This document shows positions 35,700-46,521 of a stretch of 64,000 nt of DNA, in pieces; position 1 is the first letter of the stretch; the number at the start of each line of letters is the position of its first letter. Source of the DNA: Elymus sibiricus (taxonomy: Eukaryota > Streptophyta > Magnoliopsida > Poales > Poaceae). The stretch is from NCBI GenBank assembly GCA_039707655.1, contig CM077676.1, positions 188,352,936 through 188,416,935 of the forward strand. Direction: 5' to 3'. The translations under genes were made by a program, and so were the position numbers. The notes under the pieces are model-generated. The model had not been told where the DNA came from and ran no database searches. It was given only the letters and a program-made list of their open reading frames with translations.

Positions 35700-37543
35700 A
35701 TGGTGGGCGCGGGTCGAGAGCGTTCCGAGGCTCCTTCATCGGCGCGTGGTGGGAGGGGTACTTCCATCCCACCCCACCACCTCCGGAGAGCGCTGGATCT
35801 CAGTATGCAGACACCGGCGGACGCTTCTTCTTCGACCAGGAGAGGTCGGGGGGGGGGGGAAGAAGGTTGGTAGAGGTGGACGTGGCGGCGGGAGAGGTAG
35901 GAAGGCTGCTACTACGCCTTCCTCGCCGCCACCCCCAGCTGATTCACCCGACCACAGGAGTGCTCCGTCTGAGATGGAGCAGCTTGAGGTGCAGCCGTCT
36001 CGGACTCCGGTCCACGAGCCTCAGGCCGACGAGCCTACGACAGACGCGCCTACGGCCGACGAGCGTCGGGCCGCCGAGCCTTCGTCCCACGAGACTGGGG
36101 ATCACGCTGAGTCGCAGCAGAACCCAGGTGCGGGCTCGTCGAGTGGCCGTGCTGAGGGTGGCTATAGTTTTGATAGCTATAGCGAGAGTGAGTGGGTTGA
36201 GGGGCGCAAAGTCTACCAGCGTGGTGGTACAAAGCTCCCGCCCACCCCGGCGACCCCCGACCAGAGGTGGTTGATTGCGCCGCAGGGGGAGAAGTAAGTG
36301 CATTTACTCTTTTTTAACCTTTTGTCTTCACGTTTCTTCGAATATCTAATGCGTTGGCCTTGTCATACTGCAGGTCTTGGACACACGGGCCTGGTTGCCG
36401 CAAGCCCAAATGAAAGGTGTCCCACACCATCTAGGCAGCATCAACCTACGTGGGTTCGGGGAAAACTGGGTATGTGGTTTGCTTCATGATTCATGCAAAT
36501 TCATTCTTCATGCTAGCTTGAGCCCTTAACTAATACTCTGTTCCTCTCTTTTAGGCGCGGCACAACAAGGCTCCAGTGCCATAGCTGTTCGACCTCTATG
36601 CCATGTCCAATACTGCCTCGTACAAGAAGGCCAAGGCATTCTCTGAGTCTGACCTCGATGATCCAGAGAAATTCAGCAACCGCGCCTCCCACAACAAGCT
36701 TGTGAGGTACAGAGACGAGGGGAAGGCGAGGAAAGGGCTGGAGTTTAACCCGAGCCAGCAACCTCTTGATCCAGAGCTGGTGATGATATCTGGTGGCGGG
36801 AGGCACCATGGCTTGTTAGCCATTGGGGATGGACTGATACGTTGTACTAGCACTCTCCCGCAGATCAAGAAGCGCCAGACCAGCTCCGATCCTGAGATAA
36901 GGCCTCGTGCACGGCCAATGGAGCTCGAATTCCAGGTTAGTTATACGGACTCAGATACCTTTCCTCCATTACATTATGTGTGCGGCCGTCGATGATTACA
37001 ATGCTAACGAGTGGTGTTGCAGGCTGCTATTGAGGCAGAGAGAGAGAAGACCCAGGCTGCTCTTGAGGAAGCAGAAGCGAGGACCCAGGCGCTTCTAGAG
37101 GAAGAGAGACGGCAGGCGGCGGCGAGGGAGAGGGAGGCGGAGGAGAGGACGGCTAAGCTATTGGAGGAGGAGAGGAACCGGAACGAGGCGGGTCAACGGG
37201 CCCTATACGAGCTCTTCGTGGTAAGTTTCTTCTGCATATTAGCCAAATCATGCACGTAATGTTCCTTTCATTACTAACTAATATGACTGACTCGAGAAAA
37301 CCAAATGTGCAGAGCATGTGCGAAAAGAATGGCACGACCCCTCCGTCGATGCCAGTCATTGCTCCAGCGGGCACGGTGAGTTTCATTTGAATGGTCATTA
37401 GTTACTAGTCTTCACATTTGAGTTGCATCATGCTAACAATACACTGCAAATGATCTTTGGTGCAGCATAACTCCCGACAAGCATCGACCGATGCTTCTCC
37501 GTCTGCCACTGGCGCGACCGGTCCTTCACCTACATCTAAATGA
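35700..37543 (+). pseudogene. CACTA ORF1 (Transposase_24-like), decayed
   Basis: A spliced plus-strand gene can be traced: 35700-36293, 36374-36469, 36555-36935, 37023-37220, 37313-37375 and 37466-37543, all with GT-AG borders. The third exon has the family pattern (LFDLYAMSNT, FSESDLDDPEKF, LDPELVMISGGG). The fourth is a Glu/Ala-rich coiled coil. The last ends at TGA 37541-37543. Proteins of this type accompany CACTA elements and probably bind their ends. Defects are a 12-G run at about 35848-35859 that shifts the frame in exon one, an unresolved phase between exons one and two, and TAG at 36582-36584. I saw no second (TNP2-like) transposase ORF. The family call rests on recall of grass CACTA proteins. 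Confidence 0.7.
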
Positions 37544-37564
37544 TGACGGTAAGTTTTCCCAAGT

Positions 37565-38740
37565 GTTTAGCTTAACAAAATGACTCAATATGCTTAGCTA
37601 GCTAAAAAATGACATAACAACATTAATTAGCTCCAAAATGACCTATTTAACCTAGGATAGCTCTAAAATGACGTATACTTAGCATTTATTTCTCCAAAAA
37701 TGGATTTATATGCTTAGCTAGCTCAAAAATGACATAATAACCTTAATTAGCTCTCAAATGACCCATTTAACCTAGGATAGCTCTAAAATGACCTATACTT
37801 AGCATTTATTCCTCCAAAATGACTTAATATGCTTAGCTAGCTCAAAAAGAACATAACAACCTTAATTAGCTCTCAAACGACCCATTTAACCTAGGAAAGC
37901 TCTAAAATGACCTATACTTAGCATTTTTCCCCCAAAAATGAAAAGGGTAAACACCTTCTTCTTCTTCTTCTTCTAGTCTTTTTCTTCTAGTCTTCTTTTC
38001 TTCTTCTTCTTCTTGTCTTCTTCTTGTCTTCTTCTTGTCTTCTTCTTCTTCTAAAATGGCATATACTTACCTAATTTAGCTCAAAAATGGCATAATTACC
38101 AAGGTAAGCACAATAATGACCTATACTTACATAATTTTCCTAGGTTAGCAAAAAAAATGGCATACTTAGATAGGTTAACTCTAAAATGACACAAATAATG
38201 AATAAGATGAAAGAAAAACAAGGAAGAGGAGGAAAAGAAGGAATAGGAGGAAGAAGAAGAAGAAGAAGAAGAGCTCCTCTTCTTCTTCTTCTTCATCTTC
38301 TTCATCATCATCTTCTTCTTCTTCTTCTTCTTCTTAGCATTTATTCCTCCAAAATCACTTAATATGCTTAGCTAGCTCAAAAATGACATAATAACCTTAA
38401 TTAGCTCAAAAATGACCTATTTAACCTAGGATAGCTCTAAAATGACCTAAACTTAGCATTTATTTCTCCAAAATGACTTTAATATGCTTAGCTAGCTAAA
38501 AAATGACATAACAACCTTAATTAGTTCCAAACTGACCTATTTAACCTAGGATAGCTCTAAAATGACCTATACTTAGCATTTATTCCTCCAAAAATGGATT
38601 TATATGCTTAGCTAGCTCAAAAATGATATAATAACCTTAATTAGCTCCAAAATGACCTATTTAGCTCCAAAATGACTTAATATGCTCCAAAATGACCTAT
38701 TTAGCTCCAAAATGACTTAATATGACCTATTTAGCTCCTT
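37565..38740 (+). repeat. 120-bp tandem repeat in two blocks
   Basis: GCTTAGCTAGCT recurs at 37592, 37712, 37831, 38366, 38486 and 38606; units contain CCTAGGATAGCTCTAAAATG. Between the blocks lie CTT-rich and GAA/TTC inverted simple repeats (37955-38335), including a GAA...GAGCTC...TTC palindrome centred at 38273. Confidence 0.9.
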
Positions 38741-39321
38741 CTTCTTCTTCTTCTTCTTCTTCTTCTTCTCCTTCTCCTTCTCCTTCTCCTTCTCCTTCTT
38801 CTTCTTCTGCTTCTCCTGCTTCTCCTGCTTCTCCTTCTCCTTCTTCTCCTTCTTCTCCTTCTTCTCCTTCTTCTTCTTCTTCTTCTTCTTCTTCTTCTCC
38901 TTCTTCTCCTCTATTCCTTCTTCTTCTTCTTCTTCTTCTTCTCCTTCTTCTCCTTCTCCTTCTCCTTCTCCTTCTCCTTCTTCTTCTCCTTCTCCTTCTC
39001 CTTCTCCTTCTTCTCCTCTTCTCCTTCTTCTTCTCCTTCTCCTTCTTCTTCTTCTTCTTCTTCTTCTTCTCCTTCTTCTTCTCCTTCTTCTTCTTCTTCT
39101 TCTCCTCTATTCCTTCTTCTTCTTCTTCTTCTTCTTCTTTCTTCTTCTTCTTCTTCTCCTTCTTCTTCTCCTCTATTCCTTCTTCTTCTTCTTCTTCTTC
39201 TTCTTCTTCTTCTTCTTCTTCTTCTTCTTCTTCTTCTTCTCCTTCTTCTTCTTCCTCTTCTTCTTCTCCTTCTTCTCCTTCTCCTTTTTCTTCTTCTCCT
39301 TCTCCTTCTCCTTCTTCTCCT

Positions 39322-39353
<32 letters not shown>

Positions 39354-39575
39354 TTCTTCTTCTTCTTCTTCTTCTTCTTCTTCTTCTTCTTCTTCTTCTT
39401 CTTCTTCTTCTTCTTCTTCTTTTTCTTCTTCTTCTTCTAGTCTTCTTCTTCTTCTTCTTCTTCTTCTTCTTCTTCTTCTTCTTCTTCTTCTTCTTCTTCT
39501 TCTTCTTCTTCTTCTTCTTCTTCTTCTTTTTCTTCCTCTTCTTCTAGTCTTCTTCTTCTTCTTCTTCTAATTTCT
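38736..39575 (+). repeat. ~840-bp (TTC)n/(TCC)n microsatellite
   Basis: Almost pure pyrimidine tract of TTC with TCC interruptions. The Ser/Leu/Phe ORFs across it are artefacts. It is complementary in kind to the purine tract at 34495-34905. Confidence 0.97.
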
Positions 39576-39763
39576 TACTCCCATTTTTGCAGGTTTGATT
39601 CACTTCATGGAAGGGCATAATGCTACTGTTTACATATTAGATGTTTGTGAAACTATGTATATATGAATTGGATGTATGATGTTTGATGACGATGGTGAAA
39701 CTATGTTTGATGTTTGAAACTACGTTTGATGTATGATGTTTGATGTTTGAAACTATGTGATTC

Positions 39764-39766
<3 letters not shown>

Positions 39767-39796
<30 letters not shown>
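39767..39796. repeat. (AT)n microsatellite
   Basis: Alternating AT of about 28 bp. Confidence 0.95.
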
Positions 39797-39798
<2 letters not shown>

Positions 39799-39859
39799 TT
39801 GAATTTCTGTGAAAATGAATTGATATAACAAAAAACAGAAAAAACAGGGGCTATATAGC

Positions 39860-40345
39860 CACTTTGCCGTCTGCTGGCAGACGGCAAAGAGGCCACGTGG
39901 CAGCAGCCTGTGCAACCTAGGCTGGCCTATGTGGCCTCTTTGCCGTTTGCTGGCAGACGGCAAAGAAGGAAAGTTCTTTGCCGTCTGCCAGCAGACGGCA
40001 AAGAGCCTGCCTGGGCCCAGCTGAAGCCTGACGTCAGCTGACGTCATCTACAGCTCTTTGCCGTCTGCTGGCAGACGGCAAAGAAGGAAAGTTCTTTGCC
40101 GTCTGCTGGCAGACGGCAAAGAGCGCCGTTAGCCACCTAACGGGGATGGAACCTTTTCTGTGCCGTCCACGCTCTTTTCCGTCTGCTGGCAGACGGCAAA
40201 GAAGGAAAGTTCTTTGCCGTCTGCCAGCAGACGGCAAAGCGGCCTTTGCCGGCAGCCGTTCGGCCGGAGTGTTTGCCGTCTGCTGGCTGACGGCAAAGCC
40301 TTTGCCATCCGCCAAGTATGCCTTTGCCGTCTGCTATAGCAGATG
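39860..40345. repeat. Right subterminal palindromes CTTTGCCGTCTGC-NN-GCAGACGGCAAAG
   Basis: About eight copies mirroring the left block (near 39863, 39939, 39976, 40055, 40094, 40173, 40212 and 40272), often joined by AAGGAAAGTT. Confidence 0.9.
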
Positions 40346-40972
40346 GCAAAGTGCCTGATTCCAGTAGTGATCATGTCATCGTTCTTAAGGCATTACTCCG
40401 TTCTTTATGGACTTAATTCACTAGATGCATGCTAGATAGCGGTCGATGTGTGGAGTAATAGTAGTAGATGCAGGCAGGAGTCGGTCTACTAATCTTGGAC
40501 GTGATGCCTATATACATGATCATTGCCTTGGATATCGTCATGATTATCTGCTTTTCTATCAATTGCCCAACAGTAATTTGTCTACCCACCGTATGCTATT
40601 TTCTCGAGAGAAGCCTCTAGTGAAAACTATGGCCCCCGGGTCTATCAAAATCATATTACTAAAACCCTAAAAATATTGCTGCCATTTTCTTTTATTTATT
40701 TTATTTTTTATTTTTATTTCAATCAATCTATCTATCACATACAATTTAATCTTGCAATTAACCGCCGAGGGATTGACAACCCCTCGTTTGCGTTGGGTGC
40801 AAGGATTTGTTGTTTGTGTGTAGGTGCTGCTAACGAGGTGTTGTGTGATTCTTCTACTGGTTCGATAACCTTGGTTTCATAACTGAGGGAAATACTTATC
40901 TCTACAGTGCTGCATCATCCCTTCCTCTTCGGGGAAATACCAACGCAAGCTACAAGTAGCAGGAAGAATTTC

Positions 40973-40990
40973 TGGCGCCGTTGCCGGGGA
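40973..40990 (+). other. Primer binding site of the Gypsy element (tRNA-Asp type)
   Basis: TGGCGCCGTTGCCGGGGA, 11 nt after the LTR end at 40961. The match to tRNA-Asp is from recall. Confidence 0.75.
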
Positions 40991-41184
40991 GACATCATCA
41001 ACATCTATCAAGTACCTTTGCATAAACTCTCATCTCCTTGCATTTACTTTATTTGCCTCTCGTTTTCATCTCCCCCACTTCTAAAATAGTTTTTGCAAAA
41101 ATACAAAAATATTTTCCGTTTGCCTTTTTGTTTGTTTGCTTGTTTGCCATGTGCCTTCTATTTGCTTGCATCTTCGCTTGCTAA

Positions 41185-42054
41185 AAATTTGTTGATATAG
41201 ATCCTCATCCACTTGCTGATATTTTCAAAAGATCCAATTATAATGAACCAATTTTGAGTGATTTGAGCGCTCTTGATTATCTCTATGAAGTTTTGCTTGA
41301 AAATCATGAATCTGAAAATTTTGATGAAGTGTTGAAAGAAGAAATTTATAAAGTGATTCATGATAGCTCCTTGATTGAAAAGCATGATTGCAATGATGTT
41401 AATATAAATTCTATTAATGTGAATTGTGCTAATAATATGCAAAACTACAAGCTTGGGGATGATAATTTTATTATGTCCACTACTTATTGCAATGATCATG
41501 ATTGGGGTGATAATGCTTTTTATGATCTTGAAAATTTATTTAAGCATCATGATGAATATGATATTGATAATAATGCTTGCAATAATATTGAAAGTGGGTT
41601 TGGAAGAGTGTCAACTCTAGGTAAAAATAATCCCACATATTTGGAGAATGTTCAATCTTATGAAACTTTTGATAAAAGTGGGTTTGGAGAGGTCATGACT
41701 TTCGTTGATGATAATCCCACTATTTCGGAAGATTATAAAAAATCTATGCATGTGGATCATAAAGAGAGTATTGTTTATGATAAATATATTGTTGAGTTTG
41801 AGTATGATCCTACATGTAATTATTATGAGAGAGGAAAATATGGTTGTAGAAATTTTCATATTACTAAATTACTTCTCGTTATGTTGAAATCATCAATGTT
41901 TTATTCTTCTCCTTTGCATATGCTAGAAATTGCTTGCCTTGATAATTTGTTTGCTTATAAAATGCCTATGCATAGGAAGTATGCTAGACTTCAATATGTT
42001 TTTCACATGGTACATGATGCTCTCTTTGTGTTTCAATTATTATCTTTCATGTGA
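41185..42054 (+). CDS. Asn/Asp-rich ORF of the non-autonomous Gypsy element, no ATG at its 5' end
   Basis: An open frame of ~290 codons follows the leader in the gag position. It is rich in Asn, Asp, Tyr and Glu, with two copies of a SGFG(R/E)V ... NNPT/DNPT segment (about 41593-41735). No zinc knuckle, protease or RT motif is visible. It starts after a TAA at 41182 with no in-frame ATG near the start; an ATA at 41197 may be a lost start. TTGGGAGGCAACCCAATGAA follows the stop (42105 on), as I recall in Sabrina-like elements. It may be a relic gag-like or RNA-packaging region. Function unknown. Confidence 0.5.
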   Translation, partial: KFVDIDPHPLADIFKRSNYNEPILSDLSALDYLYEVLLENHESENFDEVLKEEIYKVIHDSSLIEKHDCNDVNINSINVNCANNMQNYKLGDDNFIMSTTYCNDHDWGDNAFYDLENLFKHHDEYDIDNNACNNIESGFGRVSTLGKNNPTYLENVQSYETFDKSGFGEVMTFVDDNPTISEDYKKSMHVDHKESIVYDKYIVEFEYDPTCNYYERGKYGCRNFHITKLLLVMLKSSMFYSSPLHMLEIACLDNLFAYKMPMHRKYARLQYVFHMVHDALFVFQLLSFM

Positions 42055-42989
42055 GCATCATTGAAATCTCAAGCCTATCTTAATGGCTATAAAGAAAGAG
42101 CTTGTTGGGAGGCAACCCAATGAATAAAATAAAATTTTCTGTTATTGTGGGTTTTCACTGTCATGCTACTGGTATGATTGTGTTTTTGTGTTTTTAATTA
42201 GTGTTTGTGGCAAGTAAAGCCTTTAGGATGATTTGGAAGATAATATAATTGATGCTGTTTGGAAAACAGAAAGTTTTGCGTCCAGTGCCCGAATTTTGTT
42301 TCTGTACTGGAGCGTCAGAAAAATCTGAAATGTTTACACAGTATTGGTATATGAACTTCCCATGTTGTCCTAATTTTTCAGAATTTTTGGAGTTACAGAA
42401 TTATGGCTTTTAAATAGATTGCTACAGACTGTTCTGTTTTTGACAGATTCTGTTTTTGATGTGTTGCTTGCTTGTTTTGATGAATCTATGGATTGTATCG
42501 GGGGGTATAAGCCATGGTGAAGTTAGAGTACAGTAGGTATAATGCAAAAATAAAATATGAATGGGTTTGCAATAGTACTTATAGTAGTGATTTATTTTGT
42601 TATACTAACGGATCTCATGAAGGTTTTGTTGAGTTTTGTGTGATTGAAGTTTTCAAGTTTTGGGTGAGATCACGATGGATGAAGGAATAAGGAGTAGTAA
42701 AAGCCTAAGCTTGGGGATGCCCGAGGCTCCGCAAGGTAATATTCAAGGAAGACTCAAGCGTCTAAGCTTGGGGATGCCCCGGAAGGCATCCCCTCTTTCT
42801 TCTACCAACCATCGGTAATTTTACTTGGAGCTATATTTTTATTCGTCACATGATATGTGTTTTGCTTGGAGCGTCTTGTATTATATGAGTCTTTGCTTTG
42901 TTTGCTTTTTAGTTTGTCACAATCATCTTTGCTGAACACACGTATCTTGAGAGAGCCACACGTTTATCATCATTTGTTAGAATACTCTA

Positions 42990-43290
42990 TGTGCTTCACT
43001 TAAATTTTTTGAGCTAGGCAGTTGCTCTAGTGCTTCACTTAAATCTTTTTGAGCACGGTGGTGGCTATATTTTGAAGAAATAAACTCTCATGCTTCACTT
43101 ATATTATTTTGAAAGTTGATTAAAGTTTTGAAGAAATGAATTCTCATGCTTCACTTATATTATTTTGAGAGTTGATTAAAATTTTGAAAAAACATGCTTC
43201 ACTTATATTATTTTGAGAATTGATAAGATTGAAATTTTGAAGAAATATTTGCACTCTCATGCTTCACTTAAATCTTTTTGAGAGTTGATG
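42990..43290 (+). repeat. ~57-bp tandem repeat (ATGCTTCACTTA...)
   Basis: Seven or so diverged copies of TGCTTCACTTA(T/A)AT(T/C)(A/T)TTTTGAG with a following TTTTGAAGAAAT, in the internal region of the Gypsy element. Confidence 0.8.
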
Positions 43291-44605
43291 ATAGTAATGG
43301 TAATTTGCACAAGATATGAATTTGGTCCCAAAGTGATGAATATTCAAGAGGGATATAATAAAAACTTCCATATAGATCATTGGATATGATAAGTGTGATT
43401 CCTTGCAATAGTTTTGCGATATGGAAATGATAATATGTGAGTCATGTTAGTGAGTAATTGTGATTTAGTAAGAATATTAGTGTTAAGGTTTGTGATTCCC
43501 TATGCATGCACATCAAGTCAATAGTTATGCAAAGAAATTATATCCTACTTATGGTGCATTATTCGGTGTTAGTTGTGTTCAAGGCATGTTTATGACCGTT
43601 TTTGTTTTTTGGTTGGTTGCTTCTCAATCTTTTGCTAGCCTTCATTTGTACTAAGCAGAAATACTGCTTGTGCATCCAAAATCCTTAAACCCAAGTTGTG
43701 CCAAATGAGTCCACTATATCTACCTATATGCGGTATTTCAATGCTGTTCCAAGTAAATTTGCGTGTGCCAACTCTAATTTTCAAAATAATTTTTCCGTTT
43801 TGTGTGCCCGTACCGCTCATGAAGTGGCAGGGGGTGGCCATTATTTTCCATGCTAGGTGTGTTATTCTCACGATGAGTGTTTATTCACTTGTCATTGCAC
43901 GAGAGAATGGTTGGTAATAGGGATGCCCAGTCCCACATGAAATCAAATTAATAACAACAAAATTCCTTGGAAAGTGTTGGTATGGAGGGCACCCGTGGAT
44001 ACGGCTAGCCATGGATTGTGAAAGAATGGTGGAAAGGAAATAAACTTTACTTTCTGTTTGGGAACCACCTATGATGTGTCTAGCATGGAAAATATTGGGA
44101 ATTCTCGGTCGTTTTCGTTGACAGGAAAAGCATGCCTCTCAAAATATTTTTATCTCTTTAATTTCAGCTTTGAGCTCTGGCACATTTGACAAATCCCTGC
44201 TTCCCTCTGCGAAGGGCCTATCTATTTACTTTTATGCAATTTTTTTTGAGTCTCCATCTTCTCTTACAAAAGCACCAACTAGAGAGCACTATTGTCATAC
44301 TTGTGCATTGGATATAGCTAATATTTGAGTGTATTTCATGAATGGATCAATGATTAAGCATAATGGGCTAGGGATAACTTTCTTTAGCATTGATATTTTG
44401 AAAGACATGGTTGCTTGTTAGCATGCTTGAGTATTTATATCTTCATGTCAAATTATAGACTATTGCTTTGAATCATTCAAGTCCAATGTCCATGCTATAA
44501 AAGAAAAGAATAAGTGATGAATATGTTAGGCAGCATTCCACATCAAAAATTATGTTTTTATCATTTACCTACTCGAGGACGAGCAGGAATTAAGCTTGGG
44601 GATGC
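43291..44605 (+). other. 3' non-coding internal region of the Gypsy element
   Basis: No coding capacity. Its last part (44340-44605) matches 8020-8271 of the other Gypsy copy and ends in the polypurine tract AATTAAGCTTGGGGATGC (44588-44605). Confidence 0.7.
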
Positions 44606-46127
44606 TGATACGTCTCCAACGTATCTACAATTTTTTATTGTTCCATGCTGTTATATTATCAATCTTGGATGTTTTTATAATCATTTACAGCAATTATATA
44701 TCATTTTTGGAGACTAACCTATTAACTTAGTGCCCAGTGCCAGTTGCTGTTTTCTGCCCTGTTTTTTTGTTTTACAGAAAATCAATACCAAACAAAGTCC
44801 AAATGCCATGAAACTTTTTGGAGATTTTTATTGGACAAGATAAACACTAGAAGCTTTGGGAGAGGGCTAGAAGATGAAGGAGTGGGCCACGAGGCACCAG
44901 GGCGCGCCCTAGGGGGGGTGGCACGCCCTGGTACCTCGTGGGGCCTACCTAGCTCCGTTTGACCTAATTCCAGCACTATAAATTCAGAAAAAAAATCAGA
45001 AACCCTTCAGGGAGTCCACGAAATACTTTTTCCGCTGCCGCTAGTTTCTGTTCTAGAGAGATCCCGTCTGGAGGCCTTCTCCGGTACTCCGCCGGAGGGG
45101 AATCGATCACATAGGGGCTCTACATCAACCTTGCTGCCCTTGCGATGATGCATGAGTAGTTTACCACAGACCTTCGGGTCCATAGTTAGTAGCTGGATGG
45201 CTTCTTCTCTCTTTTTGATCTTCAATACAATGTTCTCCTCGATGTTCTTGGAGTTCTATCCGATGTAATCACTTTTTGCGGTGTGTTTGTTGGGATCCGA
45301 TAAATTGTGAGTTTATGATCAGATTATCCATGAATATATTTGAGTCTTTGCTGCACTCTTTTATGCATGATTATTATAGCCTCGTATTTCTTCTCCAATC
45401 TATTGATTTGGTTTGGCCAACTGGATTGATTTATCTTGCCATGGGAAGAGGTGCTTTGTAATGGGTTCAATCTTGCGGTGCTCAATCCCAGTGACAGAAA
45501 GGGACATGACACATATGTATCGTTGCTATTAAGGGTAAAAAGATGGGGTTTATTCATACGTGAGTTTATCTTGTCTACATAAATTCACTAGATGCATGCT
45601 GGATAGCGGTCGATGTGTGGAGTAATAGTAGTAGATGCAGGCAGGAGTCGGTCTACTAATCTTGGACGTGATGCCTATATACATGATCATTGCCTTGGAT
45701 ATCGTCATGATTATTTGCTTTTCTATCAATTGCCCAACAGTAATTTGTCTACCCACCGTAGGCTATTTTCTCGAGAGAAGCCTCTAGTGAAAACTATGGG
45801 CCCCGGGTCTATCAAAATCATATTACTAAAACCCTAAAAATATTGCTGCCATTTTCTTTTATTTATTTTATTTTGTATTTTATTTCAATCTATCTATCTA
45901 TCACATACAATTTAATCTTGCAATTAACCGCCGAGGGATTGACAACCCCTCGTTTGCGTTGGGTGCAAGGATTTATTGTTTGTGTGCAGGTGCTGCTAAC
46001 GAGGTGTTGTGTGATTCTCCTACTGGTTCGATAACCTTGGTTTCATAACTGAGGGAAATACTTATCTCTACTGTGCTGCATCATCCCTTCCTCTTCGAGG
46101 AAATACCAACGCAAGCTACAAGTAGCA
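44606..46127 (+). repeat. 3' LTR of the full-length Gypsy element
   Basis: 1522 bp, TGATACGTCTCC...AGTAGCA, followed by the target duplication TTGAT. Confidence 0.93.
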
Positions 46128-46521
46128 TTGATCCATACGAACTGTTTGCGATGAGCCAGAACAACAGAAACGGTAAGCCAGATCAAGGTGTGTGCGATAT
46201 ACGGCATACCGTTCACTCGGATGAACTATTTGCGATAAGCCAACACAACAGAAATGGTCAGCCAGATCAAGGTGTGTGCGATACACGGCATACAGTTCAC
46301 TCGGATGAACTGTTTGTGATGAGCCAAAACAACAGAAACAGTTCCACTTAAGAAGATGTGTGTGATACGCGGCAAACAGGTCAGTAATCAGAAATGTGTG
46401 GGAAAACCGATAACAACACAGATGATTCCTGTTAATAAGCTGCATGTGCTGTGGGCATTTGCACACACCAAAGTAAACAATTACATGCATACTAAACTAG
46501 GAGAAATGATCATCTAATCAT

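Larger units (their letters stand above)
33564..40369 (+). mobile_element. CACTA transposon (6.8 kb) inserted in the Gypsy 5' LTR
   Basis: Terminal inverted repeats CACTACTGGAATCAGG (33564) and its complement ending at 40369, with a 3-bp target duplication ATC (33561-33563 and 40370-40372). Removing it restores CTACATCATGTCATC, as in other copies of this LTR. About eight palindromic subterminal repeats lie at each end. The interior holds a decayed Transposase_24-like ORF, GC-rich DNA and very long simple repeats. No TNP2-type transposase is seen, so it is non-autonomous. Confidence 0.92.
32591..46127 (+). mobile_element. Full-length non-autonomous Gypsy retrotransposon with nested CACTA
   Basis: Flanked by a perfect 5-bp target duplication TTGAT (32586-32590 and 46128-46132). 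The 5' LTR is 32591-40961, split by a CACTA element; the 3' LTR is 44606-46127 (1522 bp). The primer binding site, TGGCGCCGTTGCCGGGGA at 40973, matches the complement of plant tRNA-Asp 3' ends. A purine tract AAGCTTGGGGATGC precedes the 3' LTR. The internal region is only ~3.6 kb and has no protease, RT or integrase, just one Asn-rich ORF. From recall this resembles non-autonomous Sabrina-type elements. The 3' LTR lacks ~40 bp (around CTACATAAATTC) present in the 5' LTR. Confidence 0.88.

Noticed and set aside
38722..39570. 282-codon Ser/Leu/Phe ORF
   Set aside because: Pure translation of the (TTC)n/(TCC)n microsatellite.
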